DNA of 64,000 nucleotides. Origin: Fasciola hepatica. Its lineage: Eukaryota; Platyhelminthes; Trematoda; Plagiorchiida; Fasciolidae. Positions 12,341 to 21,479 of this stretch are shown here, piece after piece. How positions within the stretch are numbered: position 1 is the first letter of the stretch; each line of letters begins with the position of its first letter. The stretch lies in assembly GCA_948099385.1 (NCBI GenBank), contig CANUEZ040000183.1, forward strand, positions 3,410,001 to 3,474,000, in the 5' to 3' direction. Both the position numbers and the translations under genes were made by a program. Below the pieces are notes generated by a model. It made no database searches, had not been told where the DNA came from, and was given only the letters and a program-made list of their open reading frames with translations.

Positions 12341-13080
12341 CGACCACCGATCCGAGAGGGCTAACAGACCTGATATTATCTAGATAATCAAAACATCGTG
12401 GAATTACCAGGTAACTTCCTGTTCAGATGTCATTCGTTTTGACCATATTTTGCAAATCTGGTTGGTTTTCTCGTTCAGACTGTACATGAAATTCTGTTAA
12501 CCTTGGTCCCGAACGAAATGATTGGAATTTTACTCTACCTGATTCACAAAGTTATAACACAAAATATTCGAAAACCTCGTTTATGCTTCTCTAACCATTA
12601 CTAAAGGAAAACCAAAGTTCGAGAAAGCTCACGACTAAAAGCAATGAACACGACGGAGTCAGGTCAGGTTAAAAACGTGCCACAGTCAAATAAGCAAGAT
12701 ATAAACAAAAGCGCCTAATTTTGTTTGAATAGTGTGTATTACAAAATGTTGGAGATTCGATGAAGAATTCACATTCTCGAGAAATGGGAATATATGTGAA
12801 ATATTTGCTCGAGATTTCCTATCCGTTGGTTACATTGAGCGGAGCTACATGTCGGCAGGGTCCCAGTTCGTTACCATGGGACCGCTACACTTTCTCGAAT
12901 ACCGGCTAAGTCCTGACCTAGTTTTCTCTATGGATAGCTCAAAAGAGGCATAAAGTAAGGCACAAAACTTGTAGCCCGGTTGGACTCATCTTGAGACTTT
13001 TCGGTAAAATTATGTAGACCACCACTTTCCGGCATGAGTTCCAAGTCCTGCGACCTTACCTGATCGGATCTGATAAACAT
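12340..13080. other. Spacer between two opposed BEL/Pao fragments
   Basis: One 73-codon plus-strand frame (12732-12953) shows no motif. The region may hold gag remnants of the element downstream, but none could be read. Confidence 0.4.
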
Positions 13081-13099
13081 AATTCATGATGCACAAGAG

Positions 13100-13700
13100 G
13101 GTGGTTAGAGCTACAGTATCTTGGATGCAGGATCTGATACAACACTAGGGGCTCATGAGTGCATAAAAAACATTATCTAGAGTGCGAACCCATGTAATCA
13201 ATGATCAGTACAGTTGGAGACTCACAAGATACTGAGTATGACCAACTAAGTTTTCAACTAGTGTCAATTTTGGATACAGAAAAAGCCGGTGTGTAGCACG
13301 CTCGCTTCATAAATTGCCTACAAATGAAATCAACGGATTCCATTGAGCTTTTGGAAACTCAGTAGCCCCATTTGAAGGGGATTCCATCTGATGAAGTGAC
13401 GGAGTCACAAGTTGATACACTGATCAGCTGTGACATTCCCGATACCCAATGGATCCTCGATCAAAGGTTAAAAAATTGTAGAGACCCTAGCTAATATTTC
13501 GCTGGACAAATTTCGAATCATTGATAAACTTTATGGAAGAATCAGCATCCGAGAACACTTTGGCCAGGTACGTTACTTAAAGGATGACTGATGAGAGCCA
13601 CGCATATATCATTTAAATCTTCCGAAGCGAAACTATCTCTCCTGCATATGGGTGTGTACCTTTGAGGTAAAACTGTGCCTGACTCTAAGCTAATTTTGTG
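13100..13700 (+). pseudogene. BEL/Pao retrotransposon protease region, degenerate
   Basis: The plus strand reads SYSILDAGSDTTLGAHECI with the catalytic Asp at 13124-13126, as in the BEL/Pao retropepsin LLDxGSxxTL. Next comes SIELLE, and then HLKGIPSDEVTESQVDTLIS and CDIPDTQWILDQR. This matches the family block HL-x-LIGCDxPxAxWVLDQR. A possible continuation DESHAYIIYLNLPKRN lies near 13590-13640. At least one frameshift separates the two main blocks, and in-frame stops are present. The family gag upstream and RT downstream were not identified. The orientation is opposite to that of the fragment at 11540-12340. Confidence 0.72.
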
Positions 13701-14640
13701 AATTTAAAGGATGGAGATCAGAGTTAAGGTGTAAAACTATAAATGGCTGGTGGAAGACCTGGTGCCGAAATTTGATTAGCTCAGGAGGAGCTGCTATCAT
13801 TCCCATAGTAGACCTAACTACAGACGCTTATGTACAAAAAAGATGCACCTGAGCTCTAGGACAGCAATCGTATTTGAAATGAATTTTGTATTCCAGTGTC
13901 AATGAAGATCCACTACACCAGTTTCCCTCCAGAAGGACTACCGTGTAGGGGGACTTTGACCCAAGAGAGCGTCGTGAGCTTAATCAATATCCAGCCTGAT
14001 ACTTCCAGTTAGACAAAGGTTGGTGTTCAGTGCCTCTGAGATGATCTAAGAAAGACTGGACCGTATATTGTCACAGTAAAAGCACTCACGTGTGATCTAG
14101 CAATATGTTCTCTCCGGGCGCTCTCTATCCAGAAGTCCTAAAAGGGGACAGAAACGAGCCGAAATTATATACCAGGCACGTAAACAGCAAAGGAACATAG
14201 AAACAAAGAAACAAAAAGTGGTGCTGTGGCGAAAGTAAGGCATACCTATTGTTAGTGATTTATGAGACCGCCCCTTAGGTTGAGTGGCTTAGCCTGGAAG
14301 GGGTCGGAAAACTGGAGAAGTTTAGCAATGAGAAAAACAGAACATCCAGGTGAGAACAATAAAACCAACCAAGTGGACAGAGGGTCGAATATTCCTGTAA
14401 CTGAGGGTTGTTCTGTGACTCACGCGCTTTGGGATTAGATGTTGTTGGAGTATGGTCAGTGTCCGTGGTTCGGTCATTGGTGGGAATCCCCGTGAACTGG
14501 GGTTTCGGGTCAGCGAACTGCGGTTGGGGGCGATTGATGCTAATGATTTCATGGCGGCCATTGAGGCCGATGATGATTGTTTACTCTAAAAGCAGGAAAA
14601 ATCTGTATGGGCTGAAATAAGCTGGAGTCAATGGGCGACT
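13700..14640. other. No clearly recognised feature
   Basis: This segment may carry decayed 3' continuation of the BEL/Pao fragment on the plus strand or of the gypsy element on the minus strand. A 79-codon minus frame at 14561-14322 and its plus-strand shadow show no RNase H motif that I could identify. Confidence 0.4.
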
Positions 14641-15390
14641 GTTTGGCATGTGCAGATAAACCTGCTTGCACGTTTTTTTACCTCTTAGCAGCACTGATGA
14701 TGACGCCATACTCTGTTAAACGATGGAAGAGCTGTCGAAGACGCGGTTGATGTTCGATGGTACTGGAGCTGGCGACAAAGAGATCATCAATGTAGGGGTG
14801 GAAAAAAGTTAGCCTCCAGTTCACGCCGTCAACGAAACGCTGGAAAGTTTAAGACGCGTTGAGTAGGCCAAATGGCACCCAAAGAAACTCGAAGAGACTA
14901 AACAGAGTGATGACAGCAGCTTTTGAGATATCCACTTCAGCCGTCGGAATTTGATGATAGGCTCTAGTGAGTTCAATTTGGCTGAAAATGATGAATCCTG
15001 CCGGGACTGATGTGATGTAAGGAGTGCGTCGGACAGGATAACAATCCGATGTTGTAACCCAAATGAAGCGATGATAATCACCATACGAAAGTCGCTCATT
15101 TGAAGACTTCATAGACATCATGGATGGATGGTGCCTGGGTTATTCATGTGCCCGAACTCACTGCGAGCAATGGCGAGTTGTTCTGGGGATAAACAATGGG
15201 GACGGACAAAAATAAGAGGTCGCGCGGTATTGACGTGACGTGTGACCGCCAAGTGCACAGCGGATAAGTGGTCTGAAGGCCCGATGAGAGGCAAAAACTA
15301 GGCCAAGATATTTTTGAAGATGCCATTGGTGTCAGAAACCATGGATGAGCGTTGAACAACTTTAACCAAGCACACAGACCCAACAAAAGT
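14640..15390 (-). pseudogene. Ty3/gypsy reverse transcriptase fragment
   Basis: Read on the minus strand, the RT start is HVNTARPLIFVRPHCLSPEQ, followed by LAIARSEFGHM (15140-15240, family HxIxTxxPPxxxRxRRLxPEx). Then come FIIFSQIELTRAYHQIPTAE, FEFLWVPFGLLNAS, a stop in place of Gln, and TFQRFVDGV. The catalytic box YIDDLFVASSS is intact at DNA level, with the YIDD codons at 14783-14794. EHQPRLRQLFHRLTEYGVII closes the domain. The A-motif Asp (FSKIDL) is Glu. No gag, protease, RNase H or integrase was found nearby. Family RTs copy the genomic RNA of LTR retrotransposons; this one is truncated on both sides. Confidence 0.9.
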
Positions 15391-15469
15391 ACGATGGCTT
15401 TGCAATCTGCCTCTACCCAATTCGTCTGACATCATTTTATCTCTATTCACTTGAGACACGCTGCATTAG

Positions 15470-15900
15470 GGTAGGCCTGTTCCTGAAATTGATTCATTCT
15501 CAACGGGCTTAGTGGATCGGCATTTCACTCGTCTGAACTTGGCAACCCCGCGAAGACATACGAGGAAACCTTTTAAAACCCATCCACTCACCTTCATTAG
15601 ACATTTCTCCTCGTCTCGGATAATATCTCTGTGGAATAGCCTTCCACAAGAGGTAATGAAAGCTTCCTCAAACGAAGCATTTAAGGTCAGTTTAGACAAC
15701 TGCTCTGGACTGACGCCAAGTCCAGGTTTTCCTCTGATTTCCCTCAAGTAGAATATTCTCACCCGTATTTACGCTTCCCGTTTTCATTCCTACGTACTTG
15801 TACGTGTAAGCAGCTATAAATGAATCTATTTCCCTCCTTCTTATGGATATATGCGCATATCTCTTTTTGGTATCAATCATAAGAACAATAAAACTAGTAT
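15470..15900 (+). pseudogene. 5'-truncated CR1-type LINE, 3' end only
   Basis: A 79-codon open frame (15512-15751) encodes the characteristic C-terminal end of CR1-group RTs. RHFSSSRIISLWNSLPQEV is followed by MKASSNEAFKVSLDNCSG, matching RxxFFxxRVVxxWNxLPxxVVxAxSxxxFKxxLD. The frame is intact to a normal-looking stop after ISLK, making it one of the less damaged pieces in the window. A/T-rich 3' sequence with aataaa-like strings follows to about 15900. Severe 5' truncation is normal for LINE insertions. It abuts the gypsy fragment on the other strand. Confidence 0.8.
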
Positions 15901-16780
15901 TGATTTATTGATGTATTCATATTGATATATTTGGATTCATGTACTACGTCCAAAACTTTCATTTTTATACTGATATCGTTTTCGCGAAAATGGCTGTCTC
16001 CTTTTTATCGAGTCTGACCATTCATGTTCGGCGGCACCTTAGAAAAGAAGTATACAGGAACCAGAATTAACTGAGACCAGGCCTCGTACTCGTGAACTAC
16101 TTCAAGACTCCAAGACTTCAAGACTACAGAGAATCGGAGGCCAGAACTGGATCTATGAGAATCCTTTCGAAGGACGTGCTATCACCTGGGTGAAAGCTGC
16201 TCTGAACCAAACTAGATGATCAGTTGTGAGTGACGGATCTGGTATCAGCCTACTGAACGTTGTGGACGAACCGTGTGTCAACTTGTTCTAATCGTATTAC
16301 GCCGTGTTTCTGTGCACTAGCATTTGTTGCCATACATCATATTTGTCCCACATCTTTAACGAGCCGTCACATGACTGATGATTCCAAAGTGATCCTCCTA
16401 GATCCTTCACGGCGGTTTCGAAATTCTCCGTAGCTGATATTGTTATTATGATGATTTTTTGCAGCTTTTGTTCTGAATCTCATATTAAAACCGGATGACA
16501 ATGCAGACTCTGAGGGAACAGCTGGCAGCATTTCCATAAAGCTCCCCAATTTTGGCCCATCAAATCTCCGTGTGGCTTATCCAGGTTGAGGTTTATTTCC
16601 ATTTTCACTAAGTTACATCTCAGGCCTTCATGTTCTCTTACTTTGTGACACAAAACTTCCACCAAAATAACCTTTAAAGAAACTGACTTAACAGGCCGGA
16701 TGGATAGACTTAAGGAGACAGTGTTAAAGCGAACAACCTAGTAGGATGGAGCTCGTCTACGTGGAGTTATACGACCGCGC
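15900..16780. other. Unassigned; possible 5' part of the following gypsy element
   Basis: No LTR pair or gag start could be read. Two small minus-strand frames at 16367-16665 overlap each other and look like chance. Positions 16090-16125 hold a short direct reiteration of caagact units. Confidence 0.4.
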
Positions 16781-16789
16781 TCTATCTCA

Positions 16790-17235
16790 ACTCTTGCGTG
16801 ATATGCTTTCTTCAGTGCACAACATTGGGTCAGTGAGACATTGCCCCGAAAACTGCGGACAAACCGATTGCAGGCTAACGTCACAGCCACTTTTTCAGTA
16901 CTAGCTGTCGATACCACCCAGGAAAACCTAGCAGAAACAGCGAACAAAATACACGAGTGTTTTTTATGCCAACGGCGAATCATCTTGATGCCACTCCTAA
17001 CACGTCATGCACCACTTCCGATCGGCTCGATGGTTTTAAAGTGCAGTTGCATGATAAGTGACTTCAGATTGACGTTATCAGCCGTTCTAAAACGCGAGGT
17101 CAACCACGATTCAGGCACATTTCTTGCTATGGACCCAAAGATCATACCCTATGAAGATCGCCTAGGCTTCTACCATGGTAGGTTTGGTAAAACTGCGCGC
17201 AAGTGCACTCTACCTTGAGCGTACGAAACCTCAAA
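16790..17235 (+). pseudogene. Gypsy gag C-terminal part
   Basis: The open frame from 16841 reads LPRKLRTNRLQANVTATF and then TTQENLAETANKIHE, corresponding to the family's FLxRLPxxVRxxL and KLAExADxIxE. The frame ends with YEDRLGFYHGRFGKTARKC at about 17150-17210. That tail is the F/YxH-x-RFGxxARKC-x-PC nucleic-acid-binding signature of one gypsy gag group. Gag packages the element RNA. The segment is open for 125 codons, and the protease begins about 100 bases later in another frame. Confidence 0.8.
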
Positions 17236-17299
17236 CGCGAATCCCACACAGACGGAGGCGAAAGGCCGAGCCAGCCTGTAATTGGGACGGCTGTAGCTG

Positions 17300-17690
17300 G
17301 CTTGCTGGAAAGTCACGTTCTTCGTATACGACAAATCAATCTACCTCCGATTCCTTGTCGAAGAGGGGACCGAGGTCAGCGTTATCCGATCTTCTGTCAA
17401 AAATCTTCACCTCCAGTTACCCCATTCAAGTAACAGGAGGCAAACAAATCCATCGTTCTCACATACGGTGAAAAGCAACTTACTCTAGACCTCAATCTTT
17501 AACGATACTTCCTATGGATTTTCACAATCGCCGACGTCAATCACTTCATCATGGGCATCGACTTCTAACACGAACCTGTTTGGTGGTCAATTTGAAACAC
17601 AGGACCGTGCAGATAGTGCCAATACACTGTTGGACCAAGGAAAACCTGTAACCCTACATTCAGTTGGCATCAGCTTGCTAGTTCCAACAC
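17300..17690 (+). pseudogene. Gypsy aspartic protease, active site lost
   Basis: TFFVYDKSIYLRFLV begins at 17315 and is followed by EEGTEVSVIRSS, with EEG at 17360-17368. The family reads LVDTGAEVSVIP, so the catalytic Asp-Thr-Gly has become Glu-Glu-Gly. The second half is readable at about 17445-17590: SIVLTYGEKQLTLDLNL, then a stop, then RYFLWIFTIADVNHFIMGID followed by F-stop. This matches YGxxxLxLxLGLRRxFxWxFxIADVxxPILGxDFL. Three in-frame stops lie in that half alone. Confidence 0.85.
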
Positions 17691-17779
17691 CAGACATTTA
17701 TGCATCGGTATTGTCCAGGTTTCTTCAAATCACCAGCTCCATTTGAAACATCTGCGAACCGGCACATGTCTTCGTTAAG

Positions 17780-18150
17780 CATATGGCAGCAAAAGGGCTC
17801 CATACAGCTGACAGCCACAGATGCCCTACTCCGGAGAATCCAAGGATAGCCAGGTTGAGTTTGATCTTATGTTAGCCCTTGGAATTATTCGCTCTTCGAA
17901 TAGCCCATTGGCCTCACCTCTACGAATGGTGTCCAAAATAAACTCTCGGTGATTGGAGGCTGCTCGGTGAGTATTGAGCACTAAACAACGCCACGATTCC
18001 TGATCACTATCCAATTCCGCATCTCCTCGATTTTTCACTTGGATGGTAGAGCAAACATGTTTTTATCGAAAATTGTTCCAGGCAAGACTCACAACCGGAT
18101 TCCGATGGCCACAGAACAAATAACAAACGCAGCTAATACCAAGGTGGTTG
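17780..18150 (+). pseudogene. Gypsy RT, N-terminal part
   Basis: Readable blocks are SLILC and LALGIIRSSNSPLASPLRM, matching LELGIIRPSxSPWASPLHMV. These are followed, after frame changes, by DWRLLGEY-stop-ALNNATIPDHYPIPHLLDFS (family WRxCGDYRxLNxxTxPDxYPxPHLxDF), and by MFLSKIVPGKTHNRIPMATE (family FSKIDLxRxYHQIPxxxED). The A-motif Asp is replaced by Val. Homology breaks near 18150, where a foreign segment begins. Confidence 0.85.
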
Positions 18151-18700
18151 GTCTTGTAGCGTACTGCTTTGTCTATGTGGTACACTAATTTATTGTCAAC
18201 AATATCTAAGACGACACTAGCAAACTAAGATGGGCGGAGGAGCGTGCTGTGATAAAAAGGCCAAAAGGGTATTTACATTAGGAGTTAAAATGAAACAAAA
18301 GGTGTGACACAAACTCACAGTTGTTCAATGTTCTTGTGATCAGGAAATGAGCGCCGAAGAACCAATATCCGCCAATGTCCTCAGTTCAGTTCGGTCTGAC
18401 AGCCATCTGTTGAACAGAACGGGATGGTATTGGGCGAAATGCCAAGAAACGCCGTGGAAGCTTCTGAAATGTTTTGTTTCTCGCAGTTAGTTCCGACCGA
18501 TATAATTCCAAGACACTCCAAATCAGAAGATGAGACCGTGCCAGAAAGAAGGATTTATTTACAGACTTTTTGCATTGCTCCGTGATGACGACCAAAAGGT
18601 GTGTGTGTCTTACATAAAAACGTCGGTACAACAAGGGAGTGTTGCACCAAGGGACGTTGGAAATCATGGAAAAAGTCAGAAATGTACAGGTACCTACAGT
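18150..18700. other. Unidentified insertion within gypsy RT
   Basis: About 550 bases separate two RT blocks that are nearly adjacent in intact elements. A 120-codon minus frame (18748-18386) and overlapping plus frames lie here without recognised motifs. The segment may be a small transposon, a SINE or an LTR. I saw no clear terminal repeats or target-site duplication. Confidence 0.5.
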
Positions 18701-19235
18701 CTTTCTGCATTCCCTCCTACGAATTGTGGCTTGAGAAACGCGGCACAAACCTCCCAGGGATTTGTCTAACTAGTTCATCACCTTCTCTTCTGTGTTCGTT
18801 TATACTGACAACGTGCCGATCGCCACTAAGGACAAACCTGAAAACTTTCGTCATCTGGGAGAAGTTTCCCGGCAACTCAACCAAATGCATTTCAATCAAT
18901 ACATCCAATTGTTTTTGTAGTTCCAAGCCTCAACGTTTTAAAGCACCGGAGAGACAGTCATGGTATCCCACCACTGCCCAAGAAAACCGGTGCTATATCC
19001 CACTATTCTGTCCCAGAATCCATGAGGGGATTGCATAGGTCCCTCGGGACAGTGAATTACAGTTGCCGCTTCATTACCAACTGTGGAGACGCCTTAAAAC
19101 CCCTCACCGATCTCCTTCAACGCAATCCAAAAACATCCCCCTTAACAAAGGCAGCAAAGAAAATACATACAAATGTTAAATCCGTTTTGCCATATGCCGC
19201 TTCCCTGGCGCACCTGAGGTCTGATGATGAATCCA
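18700..19235 (+). pseudogene. Gypsy RT, C-terminal part and connection
   Basis: The block PTNCGLRNAAQTSQGFV (family MPFGLRNAAQTFQRFMD) is followed by SVFVYTDNVPIATKD, where the YLDD box at 18801-18812 reads YTDN. Then come ENFRHLGEVSRQLNQMHFNQ, PSLNVLKHRRDSHGI with PPLPKKTGAIS (family FLGHxxDxxGIxPLPxKVxAI), LHRSLGTVNYSCRFITNCGD (family FLGMVNYYRRFIPxCA), and ALKPLTDLLQ. The last recognisable gypsy block is SVLPYAASLAHLRSDDE near 19180-19230. The BEL/Pao segment starts at once after this. Confidence 0.88.
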
Positions 19236-19805
19236 CTCTTTCTGCCAGGCAAGGTTTTGTCGCAAGTACGGCGTCGATTAAAGCTTGGTTGGGACTACCC
19301 AGTTGGAGAAAGCCTACTACGCTGCTGGAATGAGCGGTTTAGGAGTATGAAACAACTTTGCACATTGAAGACTCAGCGTTGCGTTCTAGGAGGTGGCTCG
19401 TTGAACAAATGTACGCAGCTTCATGTGTTTTGTAATGCTTCTGAAGTTGGCTATGGGGTTGTGGCGTATTTCAAAGTGGTTTCAAAGTACATGGCATCCT
19501 ACTGCACTCCACTTTTCTCCAAGTCAAGGGAAGCACCTCTGAAGACCGTAGCGAATCCCGGATTGGAATAAGTCGCAGTAAGAATAGCCATTAGAATCTC
19601 TCGGACTCTTACAGAAGAAACTCAAGCCAAATATGATAAGGCTTACCACAGGATGAAGTCTAAATAAACGATACAAATACCATATTTAGTAAGTACGTTG
19701 TGAATCGATGGGCTGAAATCGACGAATGATCTGGAACTTTGCAATGGAGCCATGTTAGATCAGAAGCTAATCTTACAAGCCTGGCATCAAGGAGCACAAT
19801 ATCAC
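19224..19805 (+). pseudogene. BEL/Pao RNase H region
   Basis: One open frame (19224-19571, 115 codons) reads NPLFLPGKVLSQ, GWDYPVGESL, W-NERF, then QLHVFCNASEVGYGVVAYF from 19416, SKSREAPLKT and NPGLE. This is the BEL pattern PFxLxGKxLLQ, WDxPxP, LHxFCDASxxAYGxVxYLR, SKxRVAPLK and PRLEL. The Asp of CDAS is Asn. About 100 bases on, in another frame, KYVVNRWAEIDE and TLQWSHVRSEANLTSLAS (19680-19790) match the segment FVANRxxEI, QWxxVxxxxNPADxxSRG. Confidence 0.87.
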
Positions 19806-20049
19806 TGAGTGACTGAATTTGATAATCCTCACTTCTTGACGAACGGTGAAACAGCACAGCCCACCAGCCCCAAAGTTACTACAACGCCGCCGAGCTTGGA
19901 GTCCAAGCAGCCTTCGAGTACGATTCTCACAACGGTGCATTGTATATGGATAAACTCACCGTTGGCTAGGTACCCCAGCTGTTTCTATTTACTGAGATCA
20001 TTGACGTGGTTAACTCGTCTTAAAACATATGTTGCGGTTATGGTAGACC

Positions 20050-21160
20050 GTCTCATAGATCTTGGATTGGTAACTAGGCCTGTGAAGTTATCCTTTACGG
20101 CTGAAGCGAAAGGAAGTGCTATTCTCATTGTGCAAGTAAAAGTTTATCGTGAAGAATTAAAATGGTTATCAGACAGGAATGATAACCTTTGCGCCAGCAG
20201 ATCTCCCATGAACAATACGCTGTAAAAATTCAATCCAGTCTTGATAAACGAATTGATTTGTGTTGGAGGACAAATGAACTACTGCTATCAGCTTAAGGGC
20301 CTGAAACACCCTGGGATACTACCCAAGGCTCGCCAAACTATAGACGCATGAATCCGATGATATTACGCAACAGAACGACAAGCAGGACCATCTCAGTTAC
20401 TCGCAGCACTTTGCAAGAAATTTTGGATTGTACAGAGGGGAGCTGTCGTCAAGCTTGTACTCAGATGGTGTTGGAAAGGTCGAAGTCATTAGACGATCGA
20501 AGGCAAAGAGAGGGTATCTGCTCTACCTGCAATTAGAGTCTATTAAGGTTAGTTGCCCTTCAGGTATGTTGGAATGGATTATTTTAGTCCTTTGTCAATG
20601 AAAAATGATAGCAGCACTGAGGAATGATATGGATGCATATTTAGATGCCTCCAGATGCGTGCAGTATATACAGAAGTTTCTTATTCTCTTAGTGCAGAGG
20701 CGTTCAATATGACACCTCTGCATTTCATGTCCAGAAGAAGTACACAGTCGCAGAGTTCTATTGATGAAGGTACAAACTTTGTTGGAGCTCAAAGTGTATC
20801 GAAGAACCTAATATGAAACTGGTCCAGCGATAAGACAGCTGAGGGAATGTTGCAAAAGAGTGTACAGTGGCACCTCAACCCCCTTCCCCCCCCCCTCCAT
20901 GCTAGTCACTGTGGTGGTATATTGAAGATCATGATGCTTTCATTTAGGAAGATGCCTCTCTATATACGCGACGAGCAGCCGATGACTGAAGAAATATTAT
21001 GGGTATTCCTCACGGGGTGTTAGTGGATAGCCAACGGACGACGGCTAGCTCCTGCAACCTTGGACTGTCGTGATCTGCCAGTACTCACGCCAGATGACCT
21101 ACATTTCCTGAAGGCACACTCACGAGGTATTTTGAAGAATTCGTTGTGAGATAGAATGAT
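20050..21160 (+). pseudogene. BEL/Pao integrase, broken
   Basis: The upstream block SAILIVQVKVYREELKWL (about 20120-20165) is the conserved QxxxFxxExxxL helix before the integrase. LICVGGQMNYCYQLK (family LLRVGGRL) and LKHPGILPKARQT follow. The zinc-binding region reads SQLLAALCKKFWIVQRGAVV, then KLVLRWCWKG (about 20388-20480), matching LxxLRxxFWIxxGRxxVRxVLxxCxxC. Near 20965-21110, EQPMTEEILWVFLTGC, a stop, and WIANGRRLAPATLD and LPVLTPDDLHFLK correspond to EPLTxExLxTxLxEVExIxNxRPLT and LTPNxLL. The catalytic Glu falls at the TAG stop at 21021-21023. The enzyme inserted cDNA copies; here it is dead. Confidence 0.83.
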
Positions 21161-21194
21161 TCGCGATGACAGGCAAACTACCTTGCATCGATGT

Positions 21195-21475
21195 ATTGAA
21201 AGAGAGGAATCAAAGAATATCTTCCTTTTTCACAACAGCGGCAGAACTGGATAACTCGTGAAAGCTACTGCAGATCAGGTGACGTGATGCTTCTCATTTT
21301 CAAGGCTTTGCTGCGTTGCCGGTGGTCAGTCGGGGTTACCACGAGAAAGTCTCCCCCAAATGATGGTTCACCCAGAAAGGCAGCAATGCGAACTAGTGAA
21401 AGATTAGTGCGCCGTGACATGAGAAAGATTCGTCTTATTGGAGGTGAGCCAGAAGCTTGTGGACTACTTTCAACA
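21195..21475 (+). pseudogene. BEL/Pao Pol C-terminal domain (DUF5641-like)
   Basis: The segment reads EYLPFSQQRQNWITRES, then SGDVMLLIFKALLRCRWSVG at 21275-21335, then NDGSPRKAAMRTSERLV and RRDMRKIRLIGGEPE. The family has EYLxxLQxRxKW, GDLVLxxDExxPRxxWxxGRV, DGxVRxxxVRT and RPIxKLxLL. It is nearly free of stops. Pol ends at about 21475, and any 3' LTR should lie just beyond. Confidence 0.85.
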
Positions 21476-21479
21476 GCCA

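Larger units (their letters stand above)
16780..19235 (+). mobile_element. Ty3/gypsy retrotransposon, 5' half (gag-protease-RT)
   Basis: In order along the plus strand are the end of gag, an aspartic protease, and an RT running from its start to the connection region. Around 550 bases of unrelated sequence interrupt the RT at about 18150-18700. Frames shift repeatedly. At about 19224-19235 gypsy homology stops and BEL/Pao homology begins on the same strand, so the gypsy RNase H and integrase are absent. No LTRs were identified. Confidence 0.87.

Noticed and set aside
18386..18748. A 120-codon minus-strand frame near the gypsy RT
   Set aside because: No motif was found, and it overlaps the start of the plus-strand RT block CGLRNAAQT, so it is probably chance.
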